Below are positions 24,385 to 35,681 of a stretch of 64,000 bases of DNA, piece after piece (positions within the stretch are counted from its first letter, which is position 1; every line of letters begins with the position of its first letter). A program made the translations under genes and the position numbers. Origin of the DNA: Wolfiporia cocos (taxonomy: Eukaryota; Basidiomycota; Agaricomycetes; Polyporales; Phaeolaceae); the NCBI GenBank assembly GCA_029448655.1, contig JACCLO010000010.1:1364001-1428000 (forward strand). The letters run 5' to 3'. Under the pieces are notes generated by a model that worked only from the letters and a program-made list of their open reading frames with translations, ran no database searches and had not been told where the DNA came from.

Positions 24385-25237
24385 CTCCTTCTATTACTAC
24401 TACCTTTTCCTACCTCGTCCCATTTTTCTTTTCTTTTCCTATTTTCTACGCATCACTAAAGCTGTTAAGTGTCGGTCCAAACTCGAGGCCCTATGACACC
24501 AGCTCGCTCTTCTTTACGATACCTAATCAACGTACGACCCGTGCCACCACCCTACTCCAATTTACGATACTCTTCACTTCCACCATGGCTCTAGTTAGCT
24601 GCCGCACATGTACATAGGATACTGACTGCGGGGTATAAATGGTTGTCTCTCTCTCTCCCTATCGACACGTGTATCTTGACCACTTATTGAGACCACAGCA
24701 TGTGCACGAGCATTTGTGATCGCGAAGTTTGCACGTTTGCACCACGATTTGTGGGCATGATGTCACATTATGTAATCTGGACGCGTGATGTCACGCGAAA
24801 AGGTCGCCTCTATCTGTTATAGTTGTGAACCATTGCCAGTGATCTAGCGTCATCAAGAACCATATCGTTGGCCGATATTCAACGAGCACAGCACAATATC
24901 AAGTTGATCGAATGTTAGCATTGCGGCTCGCTGCTTTGATATTTGATACTAAGGCGGTCACGTCAAAGTCGCAGATTGAATATTAAGCGTCCAAGCCGCA
25001 GTTATAGCGGGATTCGAGCGCTTTGGTAACCGGGCAATTTGGGGTGCAGAAAAGGTGCGCATTGTTTCAACATAATTACATGTATCACAATCGGCCAATA
25101 CTCAGAATCGCGATTTATCAGATGCCGTGAGATGCGTTGGAAGTTGCACAAATGTGCTCGCTGACAGAGAGCGTAATGAGATCAGTCTGTCCTCTACAAT
25201 TCCTCAATAATTGACTTACGGTACAGGTGAGCTGCAT
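24385..25237. other. intergenic, no gene seen
   Basis: 3' flank of the split gene and of ankyrin-VWA copy 2. It carries the right copy of the 15-bp direct repeat (24658-24672). No other feature was recognised. Confidence 0.5.
24658..24672. repeat. 15-bp direct repeat, right copy
   Basis: Same CCTATCGACACGTGT as at 22142-22156, 2.5 kb away. It could be a long target duplication from insertion of the whole cassette. Confidence 0.6.
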
Positions 25238-27331
25238 TCAATTGTCCATAATCGGCTTTGTCAGCAGATCCAGCAACCACTCGTCCAGCTTCCCCTCCTC
25301 ATTATCTCGTAACCCCTCCGGTTTGACATCTATCCTGTGCTGCGTGCAATGGAGCACGTCTGAAATAGAACGCTCGTTGCGCATATTATTGAGGAACATC
25401 ATTGCTAGGCTGTCGTCCCCAATCTGGCTAACACAGAACATCACAGATTTCCGATCATACCCAGCTCCGGCCAGTCGTTGCGTGCATTCGATGATGTTGT
25501 TCTTGAGCTGATCCATCGGCTCGCCCTCTGGCATTCCGTCCGTAATGATGCAAATAAGTAGTGGGCGTTCAAGCGACCCAGATGAACCGCCGCGGGATAT
25601 AATATTGTAGACGAGGGGCTGTAAGACCTTGCTCTTCAGAGCAGTCCCAATGGGTGTACCGCCGTTCGGGGAATTGGAGTTTAATATGCGTTGAACGTCG
25701 TCGGCAGATAGGTTAGATCTCGGGGAGGAATTGGCGTTTATGAAATGGAGCGCTACGCCCTTATCTTCAGGTAATATCCTCGATGCGAGTCCGCAGATAC
25801 GGGATACGATCCCACGCAAGGAATCCCAGCGGGTTGGTCGACCGGAGGACATAGATGAGCTATCGTCGCAGAAAATGACGATCTGATGCAGTGCCAGGTG
25901 GACTAAGCGATCGATACTCTCCGGAGTAGCATCAGCGTCGAGGCGCAGCTCAGCAGCCTTCTCAGCAATATGCTCCACGAAGGTGCTGTCTTGGTCGAAG
26001 ATCTTTTCGAGGCCTCTATTTTCGACATAATTCGAGATGGCGGCGCTGAACTCAGCAGAGGTTGCAGGAGCCGGCCTTTGGTACTTCGAGAGGATGAACA
26101 AAGTGGAACCCATGAGTGATAGCTGACACACCTCCAGTTCGTGGCCTAAGATACATTGTGGGCATCTGGTTCCTGAGGACTCGGCGGGCGATAACACTGC
26201 GATCTTTGCGGATGCAGGCAGTTAGCAAGAGTAGACGCAGCGAGCATGGAAAATACCTCTCGGACTTCGGGTGACACAGAATGCGCTTCAGTAGGCAGAG
26301 AGGGCCTCAATTTGAATGGTTCCTATGGATTGTCGTATTGGCAAAAACATGCCGATCAATACAGAGATACGCACATCCACCTCCACCGGTACTCCATAAT
26401 CTGTGGAATAGATCTCGTCGTCACTCGTGTGATCAACTGACTGGCTCTGCACAGCGTGTAGATCAGATGGTTGTGCTGGAAAGAATGAGATATAATGCTC
26501 TACCTTCGTTTGCTTGGATATCGGATTTTTGCGGCGCAGCGATTTTGTAATCGATTTCGGAGAGTTCAGGCGAGTGGGTGAGCTTTGGCATGTGCAGCGG
26601 CATCCGCAATGAATGCTTATGCGCTGCGACGGACTTGGATGCTCCGCTTGTTGTCTCCTCGACGATCCAAGGCTCGCACCCTCGACCTGCCTCGAGATAC
26701 CGCATTCCACTGAGAGTTTCTTCACGACACCGCACACGACGCCCCGAACTATTGGACTGTCGAAGAGCGCCAAAATGAGAATCACCAATGCAACGATAGC
26801 GTTGATCATCTGTGCTTGTTTCGTTGGCGTCTTGCTACGCTCAAGCAACTCGCCATCAAGGCCGTGCTCCTCGGCTAGCATCAACGCGTTCTTGCCGCTC
26901 GCGTTTTTGATGGAAAGCGATGCACCGTGCTTCAGGAGCAAACCGATCACTTCGGTGTCCTGCATGGTGATAGCATTCATGAGGGGAGTTATATCTCCAT
27001 CCGCAAAATCCGACCGCGCATCCACGTCTGCTCCCGCATCGAGAAGTGCGCAGACGATATCAGTACGACTGCGAGGAGGGCAGTGCCGAATGGCATAGTA
27101 GAGAGGGGTGCGATTATGGGCACATGGTGCGTCGACATCGGGTAGGTAGTAAGGGTTGTCTAGAAGTAAGCGCACGACGTCAATATGTCCGCGCTGGCAA
27201 GCGGCAGCGAGAGGTGTTAGATGTTTACGACCTCCAGGAGAGTCAATAATAGAAGGGTCAGCTCTGAGATACCCCTTGAGGCGGTCTGTAGTAAGGTTTC
27301 CTCGCCATGCGTCGTCGTGAAGGTTTGCCAT
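25238..27331 (-). CDS. Ankyrin repeat - TM - VWA domain protein, copy 2 (intact)
   Basis: Intact paralogue of the gene at 18453-20313. It starts MANLHDDAWRGNLTTDRL at 27331. Ankyrin repeats: LTPLAAACQRGHIDVVRLLL, TPLYYAIRHCPP, IVCALLDAGADVDARS, DTEVIGLLLKHGASLSI. These are followed by a hydrophobic segment (MINAIVALVILILALF) and a Cys-rich patch (HCGCRCTC). One or more introns lie around 26200-26500. The VWA domain occupies about 26100-25300, with MIDAS DDSSS (FCDDSSSMSSGRPTRW), GGTPIGTAL and ITDG, and a complete C-terminal half ending LLDLLTKPIMDN. The order suggests a membrane-tethered ankyrin sensor joined to a metal-dependent adhesion domain, but topology and function are inference. Two other outcomes are possible: the hydrophobic part could be a buried helix, or the gene could be two genes (less likely, since both paralogues keep the same order and spacing). 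Confidence 0.7.
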
Positions 27332-28249
27332 CTGTGCGGTCTTCGGGCTGAGTGGGAGTTGGGGGGATAGTCTTAATATCTCTCGCTTGGAGTTGCAGGC
27401 TTATATTGCTATCAATCAACGCGTCTTACGAGTGTTACCATTTACATTTGGAAAATTCTGTCTTGTGCTCGCCGAGTTTCATCGCAACGTGCGAGAGGCC
27501 TTCAAAACAGTAAAGCCCTCTGTCAGTTTCAATGATCGCGTGCCTGCGAGACGAACAACGTGGACATATCCGTGGAAGGTCATGTAGTCGACGTTTGGAA
27601 ATCCTTGAAGTTCTATCAAGCCGAAGTGCCTAGTTACTTGTGGCGTCGAGACTGGAAAGGCACATCATTCTTCAAGTACAAGTCAGCAGACTGATGTTGA
27701 ACAAGAGCGTTGTCCGATATGACAATTGATGGCGCCTGACATAACTTTGTGCTCAAGCAGGTACACAGTCTCGCTGAGAATGAGGACTCGAGGACCGCGC
27801 AGCAGAGAATTTACCCTTGAATCTGAGAGAGCCCAACAGATATCTATATATGTATTTCGCAGATCCTCGCTTAGATGCACGTGGCTAAGACAGGTCCATC
27901 GTGACATACGCGCGCCAGAGGCCAAAGCTATTTGGTCGATGCGAGGAGTACATTCGGTTCTGAAATGGTCATAGCTGGGCGACAGGCTCGGATCTAGACA
28001 GCTTGCGATCTTTCGCGATGCAGTTGCTATCATGTGCTCTGAGGTCCTAGTAGTTTATACACGTGCGACCGGGTGCAGTCCATGCTCACGATAGAGAGAG
28101 CACTGCGAGCGTATCTGATTCTGAGACGCGAAGAGGCCATCCGTAATAGTATGTAGAAGCCGTAAGTTAAGCCCAGTGAAAAGCCGTCATATCGTGTATC
28201 AGTAAATACTAGTAAATATCAAAAAATATATTGAGATAACCATTTATAC
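27332..28249. other. intergenic, nothing recognised
   Basis: 5' flank of ankyrin-VWA copy 2. ORFs here are short and lack recognisable motifs. Confidence 0.45.
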
Positions 28250-28251
28250 TA

Positions 28252-28806
28252 CAGTTGAAGACCTCATAATGCATAACGATGGTGACCGGATTTCTTTATG
28301 CATTATGAGGTCTTATGCAGTATCAAATTTGTCACAGGATGTCACATTCTGTGACACAGCGTGACTCCGTAGAAATAACATAGCTATGTACCCCAGTATC
28401 TATCTTGTTCATTGATGTGAGGTCAGCCTTGTAAAGATGAGCACATAATTTGCACAACTGCTGCAGCGTGAGCACCGAGATGCCATCTGTTTCTGCAACC
28501 TGCAGCCTCGAGCGGTCGCTGTGTGTCACGTGTGCAAAGCGCTTAATGGCGAACTGTGACAGCAATGGGAACTGCACAAGCCAAAATTGGATTATTTGCT
28601 TGGATTTTGCACCATGATGCTCTCAGATAAAATATTTATTACTATATATGGCAGATCTACTAATGCATAATTGCCTGATTGCTTATGCATTATGCAATAT
28701 GAGATTCCATGCATAAATCCCCGCAAACGAGGTCGGTGACCGGATCAGGTCATGCATTATGAGGTATTATGCATTATGAGGTTATGCATTACGAGGTCTT
28801 CAACTG
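28252..28806. mobile_element. pogo/Tc1-mariner-like MITE (555 bp)
   Basis: Terminal inverted repeats begin CAGTTGAAGACCTC and match at 27 of 28 positions when the flanking CTA is included. The element is flanked by TA on both sides (28250-28251, 28807-28808), the duplication expected of Tc1/mariner-type transposases. The word GCATTATGAGGT is repeated several times in both subterminal regions. There is no transposase. Confidence 0.7.
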
Positions 28807-30392
28807 TAGAAGCTATCAAAAGCTAAATGCCAAGAGTCTGGGCGGTCAGATCACCGATGCCAAGACTTTTGTCGTACTCGTACATACTAGTTAATATACT
28901 CAACATATCCTCGATTAATAGAAGTCGCGATTGAGAATTTTTCGAGCAGACGTCCAGTTGCAAAACTGCAAGTCGACGTCAAGTCAAAAAGTGTCTTGTG
29001 GGCAGCAACCTGGACTTCGACTTCGTTGCAAGCAGCGAGCCCAAGCACTCACGTGAGCTGGTCATTCAGTTGCGTCATAGTACAAGTACTGTCCTGTCTC
29101 GAGTCGTCCGTCTCTTTTTCTTATCTCTACCTCATACTTCCACCATCTCCCAAGGTATGCATGGCTCTGGTGAGGTGATTATAGAGAAGATTGGTTGCTT
29201 CATGCAGAACACAGCAAATGAAACAAGATTCAGTGAGTATATGCATGCTCAACACTTGTCTCTGATAACTTCCATCTGTAGATACAGACTGCAGAGGTGC
29301 GTGCATTCCCCATTCTTGCGTTGTGCCCCAAGATGGCACTTTTCCTTTATCGGACTCCAGGGACTTCGTCTGGATAGGTTACAAATGCACAGCTTAGGTA
29401 CGTACAATCCGTCCCTTTTTATGCTAACGGTGACTCATCTGCCCGTACCGCCCTGATTATCAGCCCTCCGACTCCCGCCGCACCCGCCATTTCCGCCTTG
29501 GTGCGCTATTGACTCCGATCGATGCACGACTCCGATCGCACCATCACACGCTGAGCGCATCGACTTCCAACATATGTGCGCCATTTTTTTGAGTGAGTCA
29601 GAAGATGAGATTTGGTGGATTTTGGGATTTTCTGGTAGCTGTTGATAGATTAAAGCAATTAAAAAATGAGGTCTGATATGAATGAGTATGCTCTGATTGA
29701 GTGAGCCTCTGCATATTGGTATGTTCGAGTATCTTGGGATAGTCGCTACATTTTCAGACAGGGCCGTCGGGTATTTTCTGGTAATTAGTAGTATATTGGA
29801 ATGCTATCCTACTAGCTTGCGGTATGTTACAGTGGCTTCTAGTATACTACCGGGCACCTAGAAAAATAGCGAATTCTATGAAGAGTCCAACTTTAGTATC
29901 AGATCATATCGGGTAGCTACTGATAGAATCTGATACGAGGTACTTTCACTGGGAGTTAAGTCTGAGCTGTTCAGTTGTGCATATAGTCAGGCTGGCTGCG
30001 TGACTGGTCTGGCATCCAGATAGGCGCCAAAGATCCCATCAATCATTTGTGGTTGTGGTCTTGAACTTAGTTAAGTAGTGATACTCGTCTGTGCAGTAAC
30101 GAAAGTGAGTATGGTATTCATCTTATTGTACGGCATTCAAACAGAATGTCAGATCACTTGGAATCCGCCGTTTCTCTCGCGAAAGTGCTCAAATTCCGGC
30201 TAAGTGTTCAAGTCGTTGGGACCTCATTGAACCGAGGTTTTGCTGGAAAGCGAGTTTGAGCGCCGGGTATGATGGGATGGGCATTGAAAACTGTGCTTCA
30301 TCCCGCCAATTCAAATACAAACGTATAATATACATAAGAGGTTTGATGAGTCCAAACCCGCTCTTCTTTTTTGCCGCCACCTTGTACAAATC
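28807..30392. other. AT-richer intergenic region
   Basis: Upstream of the MFS gene. One 152-codon ORF (28998-29456) lacks family motifs and probably is not a gene. Repeated short words (TATTTTCTGGTA-like) occur around 29620-29790. Nothing else recognised. Confidence 0.4.
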
Positions 30393-31609
30393 ATGTCTGA
30401 ACCTCCCACAAGTATTCTCCATGCTCGTCCTCTGTTCCAGCCGGAATTGGAGGCTCTTGAAGCGATATTACCATTGCATACTGATGGAATTGAGCTTTTA
30501 GAGCTTGGGGTGCAAGTGGAGTCTTCCAGTAAGGCAGTTGACGTGGCAGAGGAAATCATACAAGCACCTCCGCAGCTTACGCCGCTGCAGAGGTGGAAGG
30601 CCAACATCCAATTCGCTGCAATGTGCTTCGCCTTGTTCCTCGCAGGCTGGAATGACGGTACAACAGGGCCTCTACTTCCTCACATTCAGAAGGTTTACCA
30701 CGTATGTCAAACTTCGGCAGAGTGATCGTCAGTGGCCGGTTGACTCACTGGCAGTGGCACACAGATCGGCTTTGCCATTGTGTCTTTGATATTTGTATCC
30801 AACTGTCTCGTAAGAGATCATCATGGCATAATAGTATACTGCCTGACAATAGTTAAAGGGGTTTATCCTTGGCGCTGGAGTGAATGTTGCCCTTACTGGC
30901 CGCCTCGGATTTGGAACAGTATGTCATGTCATGCACGCTCACAGTGTATATTGGATCAGCCTAACAAGTAGCTTTCAGGTGATGGTCATTGGTATATATC
31001 ACAAACCACCATAGAATCAATGCCTCTAACATGGGGCTCTAGGTTCTGTGTTCCAAATGGCTGCATATTCGTTAACGGCTCCCGCCCCACCCTTCCCTGT
31101 ATTCGTGCTTGGGTTCAGATTGAACGGGTTTGGGGGAGCACTACAAGTATCGTCGTCAACGTCTTTGTATTGCCGAATGCTTCTAAAGTCCTCAGGATGC
31201 AGGAGCAAATGGATATGTAGGCTGTCTCGCACATGGTACGGAGACCAAGATGGGCATTCTGCATGCTGTATATGGTGAGCTTGCGCCTTTGAGTGAAGTT
31301 CGAATAGCCATCATATTATATACAGGTTTGGGTGCCATGGCATCTCCGTTCGTCGCAACACAATTTGCCGAGTTCCAGCGGTGGTCGTTCTCATACCTGA
31401 TCTCCCTTTCGATTGCACTTTTGAACACCTTTTTCCTTGTCTTTGTGCTACACTTCAGAACGCAGGATGGTGAGAGCCCCAATACAACTCTCACTCATTT
31501 ATTCATAATGACTCTCGGGTCATTCATGCAGATTGTCTTGCTGATATTGGACAACCTGCACCTGAGAGAACCTCTAGCGACGATAATAAGTACAAGCAAA
31601 TCTTCCACC
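30393..31609 (+). pseudogene. MFS transporter, N-terminal half only, truncated by transposon
   Basis: Exons: 30393-30701, 30765-30809, 30859-30918, 30979-30991 (13-nt microexon), 31043-31146, 31196-31274, 31326-31469 and 31532-31609. All are joined by GT-AG introns and in frame. A cytoplasmic N terminus of about 70 residues is followed by WKANIQFAAMCFALFLAGWN and WNDGTTGPLLPHIQKVY, the TM1 signature of fungal MFS transporters related to the fucose-permease/BSC6-like group. TM2-TM6 follow (IGFAIVSLIFVSNCLGFILG, VFQMAAYSLTAPAPPFPVF, LGAMASPFVATQFAEF, ISLSIALLNTFFLVFVLHF). Coding then runs into element 31610-35663 in the central loop (KYKQIFH), and no C-terminal half (TM7-TM12) was found downstream. 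The gene is very likely dead, or makes a six-TM fragment. Substrate unknown. Confidence 0.82.
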
Positions 31610-32957
31610 TAGTGTTGCCAAAGTTCGGTTCAGTTCAGGTTCAGGGGGGTCTGGGGCTGAACCTAGAACTGAACCGACTGCAGGGAGCCTGAACCTAAAC
31701 CTGAACCTGGACTGAACCTGCTGAACTGGTTCAGCAGGTTCGGTTCATGGTTCGAACTAGGTTCGAACCACTAATTGACTTGCTTTTCTAGTATGTAAAA
31801 ATACTATTGAGTCCACTGGAGTAACCAATGTGCTGCAATATAAATGTGCCATAGACATTAGAACCATGTAAGAGCACTGAGACGCGACCAAACACGCATC
31901 AAAATGATGCAGAATGCACCACGGAAAGCCAGCTGGTAGGCAGAATGCCCATCCGAGGCAGTTTAGCCACAGCTCGACCGATCGTGATCGACCTCGATCG
32001 TGCTCGCACAGCGAACCTTCGCTGGCTTGCGCACAATCTGAAACGTCGCAAAAGCCCTGCGGACACTCTCTGGCTGCTCATCTAATCAAAGACAGGTACT
32101 ATCCGACATTTCTCTAGGCTCTCTAGCATAGACAGGTCTGTCCCAACCTCGACTGCTTTCCTATAGCTTTTTTCATGTCTTCTCTCTCTAACCTCTGCGC
32201 ACCACCTTAGATCTACGGTCTATCGGTCTCTTAAAATACTTTTCTTGTATTCCAGGACAATCCTCGATGTTTCAGGGTTCGTCTCCGACTTGTCTAGCTT
32301 GTAGGGTGCATACTCAAATTTTAGGGCACTCAAAATGTTGTAGAAAACCTTATGGCTCTCTATGTATTTAGGCGATGTGCAGATACGAGAAAATACATTG
32401 ATTACTGCCAAGACGAAGTTAGACGAAGAGCTGTGCTCGAGGCGTTCGCTCAGGACTTAGGGAATCAGTCACCAATGTCTTAATTCGATTTCTATCATTC
32501 CTGATCCATTCAACGTGCCGCCGCCGTTTGGATCGCTACAAGCTGCGTGTCTACTAGGTATATTGCTCACAATCGACCCCTCAAATACCTCACCTATCCT
32601 GGCACATCCTGACCTGCCCGGGAAACCCGAGAGAAATATTTTTCTGACAACACCAAACTTCAAGTTCTGCAGTGCCTCTATTTGGTGTCTATTGGGCTGC
32701 TACATTCCAAAGTGGCTCTTAGTCTTCTTTACAGTGGTAAAACATAACTTTGATGCACAATAATCACTCAAGGCAGCAAATTTGAGCAGTTCAGTAATCA
32801 GAATCCATGAGCAGAATGAGTGTGAATTAGCCTGAGGCAAAGCTCAATAACAAACCTTATTAGACAGCTCTGTATATAACCTAGGTTCATGGATATGAAG
32901 TGAAACATTGTGAACTACATTTTTTACTTCATCTGACAGCAGTGAATGTAGCTCAGT

Positions 32958-33425
32958 ATGAGAGCGCGTGCGTGTTACGGCGAATACCTGTAGGTAGACG
33001 ATGTATGTCCTCAGTACGGTGCGCTCGGGCAAGAGTGCAAGACTAATATATCTGTACCTGTAGGTAGATGACGTATGTCTAAATACAGGAGTGCAATCAA
33101 TGTAACGAACATAGTGCGACATAATGGTATTGTGCTTACCCTCAGTACGTGCGCTCGGGCAAGAGTGCAAGACTGAGGGTCAGCGGATGCAGGCAGCGGT
33201 ATAAGTACTCTACGGTGCCAGCGAAACGTGCGGGACGAAACGGAAAGGCGGTAAAACAGTAGTGGGCAGCTGAGTAACCAGATAAGGACTACGGTAGCTA
33301 AGGGATGCCACAAAAAACGTATCGATCCGGAATGTGAAAGGCACAGACACTATAAACGTACTAAGTCGGTCCTTGATGCGGGCGGGGCCGCGCAGTGTCG
33401 GCGCGACAGATTGTGCGCTCCAACA
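32958..33425. mobile_element. unclassified 468-bp insertion inside the hAT-like copy 2
   Basis: Absent from the corresponding place in copy 1 and flanked by a 6-bp direct repeat CTCAGT (32952-32957, 33426-33431). It contains an internal direct repeat (TGCGCTCGGGCAAGAGTGCA at about 33021 and 33142) and two copies of ACCTGTAGGTAGA. Class unknown. Confidence 0.5.
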
Positions 33426-34001
33426 CTCAGTGCCAAAGAAAGCATAGTACTTCCAGCATGGGGTTGAGCTCTCACCATATTGGGAGACTGGAGTATATGA
33501 GTGCTGATGCTTGCCATGGTGAAGTCAGTTATCCATAGCTTACTGCAACAATACTATAGCAAAGACAGCAAGAATTGTTGCAATTTGGGGTCTGTGGCGT
33601 TGCCAGGGCGCAGGATGGCGTGGCGATGGCAGACTGATGGCGTGGTGATGGACAAGCTAGCGGGTTGCTAGTGCTGCTGGTAGTGTACTTAAGCTGGGCA
33701 CGAGCAGAGTGGCTTGCCGCCAGTTTGTAACCCACCTACGTTCACTATCCTACAAAGGAGATTCGGCCCTGCGGCCACAGAATTTCCACAAGAATATGAT
33801 TGTAATTTATGCTTATACACCAGCAGTTGCCAAGAATATGCTAATGCTAAGTGGTTCAAGGTTCAGTCCGGTTTGAACCTGGTTCAAGGGTACCCATGGC
33901 CCCCCTGAACCAAGAACCGAACCTTGACATCCTACCCTGAACCGGACCTGGACTGAACCTGAACCTAGGTTCGGTTCTGGCAGTTCAGGTTCTGAACCTT
34001 G

Positions 34002-35630
34002 TGTTATGGGTCAAATACCCATTCGTATATTCGAGTCGCGAATATAGATTGTTCTTCTGCACGTAGGCACGTTGCCGTATGCAAGGCAAATATTCGTTAG
34101 ATGCCTTCAAGTCCTAGGTGGAATTCCTAGGAGGTCGTTTAATATCCAATACGTGTTTAGAGGATATAATCTTGTTCTAGTGCGAGTCTGATAGAATATA
34201 AGACTCGCCCAAATCCGAGAAGTCGATGTGCACTTCGAGGACTTGGTCGCTCGTTGGCTCGAGTGAGAAATACTGAGCGTAGTTTCCTACGTTTGAGAAT
34301 GAGTATAAGACTTCTTGTTTGTACAACAAGGTCGAGCTGAAGAGCTTCGACAGTAGGTACATGAGTGTTACGAGTCTAACACGGCTGAGCCCACGGGAAG
34401 TGGTAAGCGTGTGAAACCGTTACCCAATTAGGCAACAGGCGACGTGCTTATATACCTGGAACCACAGTCTCGCCTAACCGCGAGATTACGCCCTTTTAGC
34501 GAAGGGGGCTAAATGCCTTGCATAGCACGTGAGTGGTTCTACGTGCGACTGTAACAATGAGTTTATATACTACGCTGGGTTTTAGGGGTTGAGTTCGTCC
34601 CAGATGTCACCGATACTATCTACGCTATAGTACCAAACGTTTGATAAGTATGCAATGATATATTCGAAACGATAGATAGGAATGATGATGGCGGTTGAAC
34701 GCCATCTGTCAGCTACTGGATGATGAGGATGAAACGGTGGTAGAGTTGAATCTGCCAGAGATGAAATGCGCCCTATGTGCTAGTACAACTGGGGATGCGC
34801 CCAGTGGAGTCACGAGTGTAGAGTTTCAGTCAATTATCTTAATCTGCCAACTGCCCTTCGCTTAAGAAATCGCAGTTGCGAGCTAGGTTTGCACGCAGAT
34901 TAATCTGCTAACTGCGGCAGATTAATCTACTGTGACAATAAAATGGTACATCCCAGATTCGAACCAAGGACCTTAGCGCAGATGAGAATAACAGCATTGC
35001 AGTGTAATTAGCCAACTGAGCCATTGTGGCAACAGGTACCGTTGACCAATTAAAATATATATAACGCAAATTTTACACACAATTTTCGCAAATCATCAAG
35101 GCAACTAACTGCTCCAACAAGCATACAGAAATCAATGATAGTGGTAGCTTGATTTACCATGCTTGACCTGGAGCAACTCACCATGGGAAAGCTGAATACA
35201 CTGGAATCACAGGTCTTTAGAGGCAGATTCATTTGTATTAGTGTTATGGAAGATGTTAAACTGCGGAAATGAAGTTTACAAAATACTCTATATATTGCTT
35301 AAAATGGGGGCAACACCAGTTACACCGTAGCTCAGTTGGCTAATTACGCTGCGATGCTGTTATTCTGATCTGTGCTAAGGTCCTTGGTTCAAATCCGGGA
35401 TGTACCATTTTATTGTCACAGTAGATTAATCTGCCGCAGTTAGCAGATTAATCTGCGTGCAAACCTAGCTCACAACTGCGATTTCTTAAGCGAAGGGCAG
35501 TTGGCAGATTAAGATAATTGACTGAAGTCCCTCCACGAGTAGCCAGGGGGTTGACTGTGCAACAAGTCCCTGTATCGTATTCGCCCGGTGGTGAGTTCTG
35601 TCAGCGTTCAAAATTCAGAATACCCGTAAC
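34002..35630. mobile_element. solo LTR (with nested palindromic element)
   Basis: Starts TGTTATGGGT and ends ACCCGTAACA, a TG...CA pair with short inverted ends. It is flanked by a perfect 5-bp duplication CCTTG (33997-34001, 35631-35635). The uninterrupted target sequence is visible at the same place in the copy 1 element. There is no internal gag/pol, so this is a solo LTR left by recombination. About 0.7 kb of its length is a further insertion (34822-35533). Confidence 0.75.
34825..35526. mobile_element. palindromic element A with divergent tRNA-like Pol III boxes
   Basis: Two arms of about 200 bp form a near-perfect inverted repeat (outer ends TTCAGTCAATTATC / GATAATTGACTGAA). Each arm holds a tRNA-like module pointing outward. 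Left arm (minus): A box TGGCTCAGTTGG at 35012-35023 and B box GGTTCGAATCT at 34955-34965. Right arm (plus): A box TAGCTCAGTTGG at 35328-35339 and B box GGTTCAAATCC at 35386-35396. Each is followed by a TACCA end and a TTTT run (35408-35411 on the right), a possible Pol III terminator. The D-stem no longer pairs, so these are not functional tRNAs. Flanks show an imperfect direct repeat (34811-34821 and 35534-35542). The central ~300 bp between arms has no gene. Confidence 0.72.
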
Positions 35631-35681
35631 ACCTTGGTTCTGAACTGAACTTCGGCAACACTACTTCCGCCTAAGAGGGAC

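Larger units (their letters stand above)
31610..35663. mobile_element. hAT-like element, copy 2, enlarged by nested insertions (4,054 bp)
   Basis: Related to the 961-bp element at 23046-24006: same TAGTGTTGCC ends, same GAACC-rich subterminal arrays, and shared interior blocks (for example GGTGTCTATTGGGCTG near 32680 and 23365). The target duplication is CTTCCACC (31602-31609) versus CTTCCGCC (35664-35671), 7 of 8 identical, so the insertion is older than copy 1. Compared with copy 1 it contains extra sequence at about 31833-32650, 32958-33425 and 34002-35630, that is, later insertions. No intact transposase was seen. Confidence 0.82.

Noticed and set aside
28998..29456. 152-codon ORF upstream of the MFS gene
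   Set aside because: No domain, no intron-flank logic and odd composition; judged random.
32220..32411. 63-codon ORF in the enlarged hAT copy that reads protein-like
   Set aside because: Too short and without context; could be a captured gene fragment, but nothing supports it.
35328..35411. Functional tRNA gene
   Set aside because: A and B boxes and the 3' end are tRNA-like, but the D-stem does not pair and the acceptor stem is mismatched; treated as a tRNA-derived module of a mobile element.
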